From contig JBIKMO010000024.1 in the NCBI GenBank assembly GCA_044359175.1, positions 1-27,455 on the forward strand: a stretch of DNA of 27,455 nt, given 5' to 3'. The translations under genes were made by a program, and so were the position numbers. Positions 22,049 to 27,455 of this stretch are shown piece after piece. The notes below the pieces were generated by a model that had not been told where the DNA came from, searched no databases, and worked only from the letters and a program-made list of their open reading frames with translations. The first letter of the stretch is position 1. Every line of letters begins with the position of its first letter. The stretch is from UBA4615 sp044359175 (GTDB taxonomy: Bacteria; Pseudomonadota; Gammaproteobacteria; Burkholderiales; Burkholderiaceae_E).

Positions 22049-22795
22049 ATGGCGGACGTGCTGGTGGTCACGGGAGGCTCGCGCGGCATCGGCGCGGCGT
22101 GCGCGCGTCTCGCCGCGCGCGCCGGCTGGCGGGTCGTGGTCAATTACGGCCGCAGCGAGCAGGCCGCGCGCGAGGTGGTCGCCGACATCGAGCGCGACGG
22201 CGGCACCGCGGTGGCGATCGGTGCCGACGTGTCGCGCGCCGACGAGGTGGCGCGGCTGTTCGCGCAGACCGACCATCGGCTCGGCCCGGTGACCGGACTG
22301 ATCAACAACGCCGGCATCGGCGGCACGATCGCACCGGTGGGCGAGCAGACCGAGGCGAGCCTCGCGCCGCTGTTCGCGACCAACGTCTATGGCGCCCTGT
22401 ACTGCGCGGGCGAGGCGGCGCGCCGGATGTCGACCCGCTGCGGCGGGCGCGGCGGCGCGATCGTCAACATCTCCTCGGCGGCGGCCCGGCTGGGCGGCAT
22501 CCCCGGCATGGTCGCCTACGCGGCGACCAAGGGCGCGGTGGACGCGATGACCATCGGGCTCGCGAAGGAGCTCGGTCGCGAGGGCATCCGGGTCAACGCG
22601 ATTCGCCCCGGGCTGATCGACACCGACATCCTCGAGCCGATGGGCGGTCAGGCGTTGCTCGCGTCGGTGGCGCCGACGATCCCGATCGGCCGCACCGGCG
22701 AGGCGCACGAGATCGCTCAGGCCGCGCTCTGGCTGCTGTCGCCCGCGGCCTCGTACGTGCACGGCGCGATCCTGGACGTCTCCGGGGGCCGCTGA
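22049..22795 (+). CDS. Short-chain dehydrogenase/reductase (classical SDR)
   Basis: The 248-residue cytoplasmic NAD(P)-dependent oxidoreductase has the classical SDR motifs in order: TGGSRGIG at 8-15, NNAG at 86-89, catalytic Ser in NISSAAA (142-143), and YxxxK as Tyr157 and Lys161 (YAATKGAVD). IRPGLIDTDI follows, and the protein ends GAILDVSGGR, as FabG-like SDRs do. The ATG at 22049 was chosen because AGGAG lies six bases before it; the frame extends 15 codons upstream without conserved sequence. It follows the enolase-superfamily gene on the same strand and converges on the TRAP transporter genes with 18 bases between the stops. It probably oxidises or reduces a hydroxy/keto intermediate of the same pathway. 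Confidence 0.9.
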   Translation: MADVLVVTGGSRGIGAACARLAARAGWRVVVNYGRSEQAAREVVADIERDGGTAVAIGADVSRADEVARLFAQTDHRLGPVTGLINNAGIGGTIAPVGEQTEASLAPLFATNVYGALYCAGEAARRMSTRCGGRGGAIVNISSAAARLGGIPGMVAYAATKGAVDAMTIGLAKELGREGIRVNAIRPGLIDTDILEPMGGQALLASVAPTIPIGRTGEAHEIAQAALWLLSPAASYVHGAILDVSGGR

Positions 22796-22813
22796 CCGAC
22801 CGGCGCGGGCGCC

Positions 22814-24091
22814 TCAGCGATACGCCAGGTCGCGCAGGAACAGGCTGATCTGCGGCACGAAGGTGATCACCGCCAGGCACCCCACGACCACGACCACGAA
22901 CGGCAGGATCGGCGGGATGATCCGTTCGTACGAGATCTTCGCGACCGTGCACGCCGCGAACAGGTTGACTCCGAATGGCGGCGTGATCATGCCCAGCGCG
23001 AGGTTCACCACCATGATGATGCCGAAGTGAACCGGGTCGACGCCGAACTGGATCGCCACCGGCGCCAGGATCGGCGCGAGCACGATGATCGCCGCACCGG
23101 TCTCGATGAACATGCCGATCAGGAACAGGAACAGGTTCACGCCGAGCAGGAACATCACCGGCCCGTCGAGGGTCGACGCGACCCAGGCGCCGATCGCCGC
23201 GGGGGCTCCCGAGCGCGTGATCAGGAACGCGAACAGCCCGGCCGTGGCGATGATGAACATGATCACCGTGGTCGAGACCACGGTGCGCGACAGCACCCGC
23301 CACAGGTCGGCGAGCGTGATCGCCCGATAGACGAACATGCCGACGATCAGCGCGTAGAACACCGCGATCACCGAGGCCTCGGTCGGCGTGAACACGCCGC
23401 CGTAGATGCCGCCCAGCACGATGATCGGCATCAGCAGCGCGAGCGACGCGCGGCGTGCGGCGACCGCCAGCTCCAGGCGTCCCTCGCCGTCGCGCTTGCC
23501 GTGCCCGGTGAGCTTGCACCAGACGAACACCGACAGCGTCAGCGCCGCGCCGATCAGCAGACCGGGGCCGAATCCGGCGATGAACAGCTCGCCGACCGAC
23601 ACCTCGGCGGCCACCGCGTACAGGATCATCGGGATCGACGGCGGGATGATCACGCCGAGTTCGGCCGAAGTCGCCTGCAGCGCGGCGGCGCGCTCGACCG
23701 GATACCCGTAGCGGACCATGGCCGGGATCAGGATCGCGCCGATCGCGAACGTGGTCGCCACGCTCGAGCCCGAGACCGCCGCGAAGATCATGCAGGTGAG
23801 CACGCAGCTCATCGCCAGGCCGCCCTGCACGCTGCCCACCAGCGCCCGCACGAAGTTGACCAGCCGCTCGGAGATGCCGCCGGCCTCCATCAGATTGCCC
23901 GACAGGATGAAGAACGGAATCGCCACCAGCGGGAACTTGTCGATCGAGGTGAACAGCTGCTGGGCGACCACCAGCATCGGCATGTTCGAGTAGAACTTCA
24001 CGCCGATCACCGCCGCCACGCCGATCGCGATCGCCACCGGCACGCTCAGCGCCAGCAGCACGACGAACACGGTGAGGATCGCGGAGGACAT
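22814..24091 (-). CDS. dctM: TRAP transporter large permease, DctM type
   Basis: This is the 425-residue inner-membrane subunit that carries out Na+-driven transport. About a dozen hydrophobic segments are visible. Family signatures include FPLVAIPFFILSGNLMEAGG (53-72), FAAVSGSSVATTFAIG, ELGVIIPPSIPMILYA, GGVFTPTEASVIAVFYAL and NLALGMITPPFGVNLF. It works with the small subunit DctQ, whose stop lies 15 bases upstream, and the binding protein DctP. It is the last gene of the minus-strand operon. The ribosome-binding site is weak, so coupling to dctQ is likely. The C-terminus (VPQISLFLRDLAYR) is complete. Confidence 0.94.
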   Translation of the reverse strand: MSSAILTVFVVLLALSVPVAIAIGVAAVIGVKFYSNMPMLVVAQQLFTSIDKFPLVAIPFFILSGNLMEAGGISERLVNFVRALVGSVQGGLAMSCVLTCMIFAAVSGSSVATTFAIGAILIPAMVRYGYPVERAAALQATSAELGVIIPPSIPMILYAVAAEVSVGELFIAGFGPGLLIGAALTLSVFVWCKLTGHGKRDGEGRLELAVAARRASLALLMPIIVLGGIYGGVFTPTEASVIAVFYALIVGMFVYRAITLADLWRVLSRTVVSTTVIMFIIATAGLFAFLITRSGAPAAIGAWVASTLDGPVMFLLGVNLFLFLIGMFIETGAAIIVLAPILAPVAIQFGVDPVHFGIIMVVNLALGMITPPFGVNLFAACTVAKISYERIIPPILPFVVVVVGCLAVITFVPQISLFLRDLAYR

Positions 24092-24106
24092 GACCGTGCG
24101 CCGCGC

Positions 24107-24604
24107 CTAGAGCTGCTGGGTGTCCAGCTCGCCGCGGCGCGGATCGAGGTGGTTGGCGAGCACCGCCAGGATCCCGAACAGCGCGCCGGTGGGGATCGCC
24201 GCGTAGGCCCAGGCGATCGAGATCTCCAGGCCGGCGAGCGTCTGGAAGCGCACGCGATGGGCCATGTCGATGCCGAACACCAGCATCACCCCGAGGAAAC
24301 CGAGCGTCAGCGCCGTGATGAAGGCGCGCAGCACGACCAGGTAGCGCGTGCGTGCGAGCGTACGGTAGAGCAGGTCCACCGACAGCAGTGCGCCGCCGCG
24401 AAGCGCGGCGGACAGCCCGAGGAACACGCTCCAGACGATCAGCGACCGGGTCAGCACCTCCGACCAGGACGAGGGCTGCTGGAAGACGAAGCGCGTGCCG
24501 ACCTGGTACAGCCCGATCAGGGCGGCCAGCGCCAGCGAGACCACGGCGAGCGCCATCACGATTCGGCCGACCCAGCGGTCGGCGCCGAGGATCAGCGCGC
24601 GCAT
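24107..24604 (-). CDS. dctQ: TRAP transporter small permease, DctQ type
   Basis: The 165-residue inner-membrane protein has four hydrophobic segments, the family pattern. The conserved region VGTRFVFQQPSSWSEVLTRS (35-54), with the Trp-Ser-Glu motif, lies after the first helix, and the fourth helix is AYAAIPTGALFGILAVLANH. DctQ forms a complex with DctM and is needed for uptake. It lies 64 bases after dctP. The ATG at 24604 has little Shine-Dalgarno. The C-terminal tail (LDPRRGELDTQQL) is polar and cytoplasmic. Confidence 0.92.
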   Translation of the reverse strand: MRALILGADRWVGRIVMALAVVSLALAALIGLYQVGTRFVFQQPSSWSEVLTRSLIVWSVFLGLSAALRGGALLSVDLLYRTLARTRYLVVLRAFITALTLGFLGVMLVFGIDMAHRVRFQTLAGLEISIAWAYAAIPTGALFGILAVLANHLDPRRGELDTQQL

Positions 24605-24668
24605 CGCGACATCACGGAGGTGGCCGTGGCGTGTGCGCCCGGGCGGCAGCCGGCCCGGGCGCCGAGGA

Positions 24669-25661
24669 TCACTTCGCGTTTCGGATCGCGTCGATGTTCG
24701 CCTGCCCGAAGCGCTTGGCGAACTCGGCGAAGGCCGGTGACAGCGCCGCCTGGAACGCGGCCTTCTCGTCGGGCGACAGCGCGCGGATCTGCATGTTGGT
24801 CTTGCGCAGCTCGTCCAGGCCGTTGCGCTCGAGCTCCTCGACCCGCGCGCGGGTGACCTTGGCGGCCTCGCGGGCGATTTCTCGGATCAGCTTCTGGTCG
24901 GCCGCGTTCATCTTGTTGAAGGCTGCGGGCGACATCAGGATCATCGCCGGCGAGTACACGTGTCCGGTCAGCGTCAGGTACCGCTGCGTCTGGTTGAGCT
25001 TGGCCGACACGATCACGCCGATCGGATTCTCCTGGCCGTCGATCGTGCCCTGCTGCAGCGCGGGCAGCACCTCCGGCCACGCCATCGGGGTGGCCTGCAC
25101 GCCGAGCGTGCGGAACGCCTGCATGTGGATCGGGTTCTCCATCGTGCGCAGCTTCAGCCCGCGCGCGTCCGCCGGCGCGGCGACCTCGCGCTTGCTGTTG
25201 GTCATGTGCCGGAACCCGTTCTCGGCCCAGGCCAGGCAGATCAGCCCCCGGGCCGGGCACTTGTCGAGGATCGACTGGCCGATCGGACCGTCGAGCACCG
25301 AGCGCGCGTGCTGGTAGTCGCGAAAGAGGAAGGGGATGTCGGTGATCAGCGTGTCGGGCACGAAGTTGCCGACCGGCCCGCTCGAGGTGAACACGATGTC
25401 GATCGTGCCGAGCTGCGCGCCCTCGGTCATCTCACGCTCGCCGCCGAGCTGGAAATCGGGGAACACCTCGACCTTGAAGCGTGCGCCCATCCGCTCGCCG
25501 ATCGCCTTGGCCATGTAGGCGGCGCCCACGCCGTAGTGGGCTTCGCGCGCGAGCCCGTGGCCGAGCTTGAGCGTGGTCTGTGCGTGGGCGGTGACCGCGA
25601 CGCAGGCGAGCGTCGCGGCGGCGAACAGGGACCTGAGCAATCCGGTGCGCGGTGCGGTCAT
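24669..25661 (-). CDS. dctP: TRAP transporter solute-binding protein, DctP type
   Basis: This is the 330-residue periplasmic receptor. It has a clear Sec signal peptide: basic start, core LLRSLFAAATLACVAVTA and cleavage at AHA-Q near residue 27. The mature protein has TLKLGHGLAREAHYGVGAAY, LGTIDIVFTSSGPVGNFVP and GLKLRTMENPIH, whose arginine normally binds the ligand carboxylate. ALQQGTIDGQENPIGVI follows. These are hallmarks of the DctP family, so the ligand is probably an organic acid. The ATG has GAGGAG six bases upstream. It lies 101 bases after the dehydrogenase gene, with a possible promoter in the gap, so it could be expressed both with and without the upstream genes. Confidence 0.93.
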   Translation of the reverse strand: MTAPRTGLLRSLFAAATLACVAVTAHAQTTLKLGHGLAREAHYGVGAAYMAKAIGERMGARFKVEVFPDFQLGGEREMTEGAQLGTIDIVFTSSGPVGNFVPDTLITDIPFLFRDYQHARSVLDGPIGQSILDKCPARGLICLAWAENGFRHMTNSKREVAAPADARGLKLRTMENPIHMQAFRTLGVQATPMAWPEVLPALQQGTIDGQENPIGVIVSAKLNQTQRYLTLTGHVYSPAMILMSPAAFNKMNAADQKLIREIAREAAKVTRARVEELERNGLDELRKTNMQIRALSPDEKAAFQAALSPAFAEFAKRFGQANIDAIRNAK

Positions 25662-25714
25662 GGGAGTCTCCTCGGGGGTCGGGCGGGTCGTGGCGTCCGC
25701 CTCGTGTGCGTGTG

Positions 25715-25743
25715 AGCTTAGAGGGCGTGGCCGGGAAGCACAA
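25715..25743 (-). promoter_or_regulatory. Weak sigma-70-like promoter upstream of dctP
   Basis: On the minus strand TTGTGC (25738-25743) and TAAGCT (25715-25720) are separated by the ideal 17 bases. Each matches its consensus at only three positions. The site would give a leader of about 48 bases before dctP, allowing the transporter to be expressed apart from the amidase and dehydrogenase genes. Confidence 0.25.
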
Positions 25744-25762
25744 GCGGCGGCGCACCGATGCG

Positions 25763-26860
25763 TCAGGAATCGCCCTGCAGCGCATCGAGCACCGCGCGCG
25801 TCACCGCGACGGTGCCGTCGCGACCGCCGAGGTCGGGCGGACGCACGCGGCCGGCGGCAAACACCGCGTCGACCGCGGCCACGATCGCGCCGGCGGCCTC
25901 GCGTGGCGCCGCCGAGCCGTGGCGCTCGCCGAGCCAGTCGAGCAGCATCGATGCGGACAGGATCGCCGCGGTCGGATTGGCCAGGCCTCGGCCGGCGAGG
26001 TCGGGGGCCGAGCCGTGGGTGGGCTGGAACACGCCGTGCTTCGTACCGAGATCCGCGGACGGCGCGAACCCCAGGCCGCCGATCAGACCGGCGCCCAGAT
26101 CCGACAGGATGTCCCCGAGCAGGTTCTCCATCACCAGCACGTCCAGCGTCCACGGGCGCAGCACCAGCTCGAGCGCCATCGCGTCGGCGTAACGGGCGTC
26201 GGCGGCGACCTCGGGATGGCCGCGCGCGACCTCCTCGAACACGCCGCGCATGAACGCGAAGCTGCGCAGCACGTTCGCCTTGTCGACCAGCGTGACGCGG
26301 GGTGTGCCGCCGCGCCGCGCGGTGCGCTCGCGCGCGATCCGGAATGCGGCCTGCGCGAGCCGCTCGGTCGCGTGGCGGGTGACCACGATCCGGTCGGTGG
26401 CGCGGCGGTCGTCCTCCAGCAGCCCGGTGCCGCGCGACGCGAACGCGCCTTCGGTCGATTCGCGCAGGATCACGAGGTCGATGCCTGCGGCCTGCGGTGC
26501 GGCGAGCGCTCCGGGCACCCCGGGGATCGAGCGGATCGGCCGCACGCCGGCGTACAGGTCGAACGCCGCGCGCAGCTCGAGCTGCGGGGCGATCTCGGTG
26601 CCGTCGGGGTACCGGATGTCGGGCCAGCCCATCGCGCCGAACAGGATCGCGTCGGCGCGGCCGGCGCGCTCCAGCGCCTCGTCCGACAGCGCGACGCCGG
26701 TGCGGCGGTAGGCGAGCGCGCCGGCGTCGATCTCGGTGGCGGCCAGCCGGAAGCCGAACCGCCGCGCCGCCGCGTGCAGCACCTCGAGGGCCGCGGCGCT
26801 CACTTCGACCCCGATGCCGTCGCCCGGCATCACCGCGAGGTCGAACGTCGGTGCGGTCAT
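25763..26860 (-). CDS. Isocitrate/isopropylmalate/tartrate dehydrogenase family protein with Tyr-to-Phe change
   Basis: This is a 365-residue beta-decarboxylating dehydrogenase homologue. The N-terminal MPGDGIG (11-17) and the NAD-binding HGSAPDLAGRGLANPTA (282-298) are intact. Against Thermus isopropylmalate dehydrogenase (Arg94, Arg104, Arg132, Tyr139, Lys185, Asp217, Asp241, Asp245) this protein has Arg97, Arg107, Arg133, Phe140, Lys194, Asp226, Asp250 and Asp254 at matching spacing. Malate- and metal-binding residues are therefore kept, but the Tyr that assists decarboxylation is Phe (RESTEGAF). It should act on a substituted malate or tartrate; loss of Tyr could mean slower or no decarboxylation. 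The ATG overlaps the amidase stop (ATGA). The TRAP genes follow, so the imported acid may be its substrate. Confidence 0.87.
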   Translation of the reverse strand: MTAPTFDLAVMPGDGIGVEVSAAALEVLHAAARRFGFRLAATEIDAGALAYRRTGVALSDEALERAGRADAILFGAMGWPDIRYPDGTEIAPQLELRAAFDLYAGVRPIRSIPGVPGALAAPQAAGIDLVILRESTEGAFASRGTGLLEDDRRATDRIVVTRHATERLAQAAFRIARERTARRGGTPRVTLVDKANVLRSFAFMRGVFEEVARGHPEVAADARYADAMALELVLRPWTLDVLVMENLLGDILSDLGAGLIGGLGFAPSADLGTKHGVFQPTHGSAPDLAGRGLANPTAAILSASMLLDWLGERHGSAAPREAAGAIVAAVDAVFAAGRVRPPDLGGRDGTVAVTRAVLDALQGDS

Positions 26861-27455
26861 CGCGCGGGCCCGTCGCCCGCGGGCGGGCCAGCCGCCTCGG
26901 GCGCGCCGTGCCGCTCGCGCACGTAGGCCGAGCGGTCGACCGCAGCGACCCGCGCGATCGCGACCGTGGCGGCGAAGTCCAGCAGCGCGACGTCCGCGCC
27001 GCGCGGTCCGATCAGCTGCAGCCCGACCGGCACGCCGTGGGGGCCGACGCCGCAGGGCACCGTGAGCGCGGGCAGGCCCGCGGCCGGCGCGACCCAGCAG
27101 CAGTGCGCGAGGCGGCGCGTCGCCGACACGCCGTCGGCGAGGTCGTCGATCGGTGGCGGGGTCACCGGCACCGTCGGGCACGCGAGCAGATCGACCTGCG
27201 CGAACACCTCGCGCATCCGTACCCGAAACGCCTCGAGCCGTCGCAACGCCCGTGAGTAGTCGGTCGCCGCCATCGTCAGGCCCGCGGCGATCCGCTGGCG
27301 CACCAGCGTGCCGATCGCGTCGGTCGGCCGCGCCAGGCGCTCGCGGTGGAACGCCGCCGCGTCGGCGATCACCACCGAGGACAGTACGTCGGGGATCGCG
27401 TCGAACTCGGGCGAGTCGACCGGCACCAGCTCGCAGCCGCGCGCGCGCAGCACCG
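26857..27455 (-). CDS. Amidase signature family enzyme, C-terminal part (gene runs out of the window)
   Basis: Only the last 199 residues are visible; the gene starts beyond the window end, and the Ser-Ser-Lys catalytic region is not seen. The C-terminal hallmarks of amidase-signature hydrolases are present: VDLLACPTVPVTPPPID (about 87-103 of the visible part), AAGLPALTVPCG and GVPVGLQLIGPRGAD. These enzymes hydrolyse amides to acid and ammonia in the cytoplasm. The gene's stop overlaps the ATG of the dehydrogenase gene (ATGA), so the two are co-translated. This suggests a path in which an amide is hydrolysed to a hydroxy acid that the dehydrogenase then oxidises. Subfamily (for example AtzF-, GatA- or mandelamide-hydrolase-like) cannot be decided. 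Confidence 0.88.
   Translation of the reverse strand, partial: VLRARGCELVPVDSPEFDAIPDVLSSVVIADAAAFHRERLARPTDAIGTLVRQRIAAGLTMAATDYSRALRRLEAFRVRMREVFAQVDLLACPTVPVTPPPIDDLADGVSATRRLAHCCWVAPAAGLPALTVPCGVGPHGVPVGLQLIGPRGADVALLDFAATVAIARVAAVDRSAYVRERHGAPEAAGPPAGDGPAR

Noticed and set aside
20446..22143. A 566-codon upstream extension of the second ABC ATPase frame
   Set aside because: The frame is open, but ABC homology begins just after the ATG at 20445. The extension runs antisense to the enolase-superfamily gene and through the sigma-54 promoter region.
23027..24856. A 609-codon plus-strand open frame opposite the TRAP genes
   Set aside because: Product is Arg/Asp/His/Gln-rich without motifs; DctM and DctQ on the minus strand are unambiguous.
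1..27455. CRISPR array, tRNA/rRNA genes, insertion sequences, phage genes
   Set aside because: No regularly spaced repeats, no tRNA-like cloverleaf sequence, and no transposase, integrase or phage motifs were found on reading both strands.

Overview
The window is very G+C-rich chromosomal DNA with strong G/C bias at third codon positions. It is densely packed, with many ATGA, GTGA and TGATG overlaps. Gene content (TRAP and ABC importers, GpdQ-like phosphodiesterase, mandelate-racemase-family enzyme, MoxR/VWA pair, RHH-PIN module) suggests a Burkholderiales-type betaproteobacterium. This is inferred from gene style only, as there is no rRNA or other phylogenetic marker. I see no tRNA, rRNA, CRISPR array, insertion sequence or phage gene. 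No transcription-factor gene is present apart from the small antitoxin.

Layout. (1) 1-2224: the tail of an unidentified membrane protein, then an iron-type alcohol dehydrogenase homologue that lacks all the usual metal ligands, facing a 3-hydroxyisobutyrate-dehydrogenase-family reductase. (2) 2319-6879, plus strand: an ABC importer operon (binding protein, two permeases, ATPase) ending in a GpdQ-like phosphodiesterase; an 11-bp tandem repeat lies in its divergent promoter region. (3) 7053-7481: a universal stress protein. (4) 11238 down to 7499, minus strand: MoxR-type AAA+ ATPase, a zinc-metallopeptidase/VWA protein, a small LCCL-domain protein and ChaC. Divergent from it is an RHH-PIN (VapBC/FitAB-type) toxin-antitoxin pair with a palindromic operator candidate. 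(5) 12203-15403: a luciferase-like monooxygenase, dipeptidase E (PepE) and an MFS transporter.

(6) 20445 down to 15560, minus strand: a second ABC importer operon (ATPase, 2-oxoglutarate/Fe(II) oxygenase, binding protein, two permeases). It is preceded by a close match to a sigma-54 -24/-12 promoter, with three 8-bp direct repeats upstream at typical enhancer distance. (7) 20791-22795, plus strand: an enolase-superfamily enzyme and a short-chain dehydrogenase. (8) 27455 down to 22814, minus strand: the end of an amidase, an isopropylmalate/tartrate-type dehydrogenase with Phe in place of the catalytic Tyr, and a complete DctP-DctQ-DctM TRAP transporter.

Taken together, the window looks like a catabolic and uptake region: three complete solute importers, each linked to enzymes likely to act on the imported solute. 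The two most interesting units are the MoxR/VWA-peptidase/LCCL operon and the apparently sigma-54-controlled ABC importer with an embedded oxygenase. No substrate can be assigned from sequence alone.
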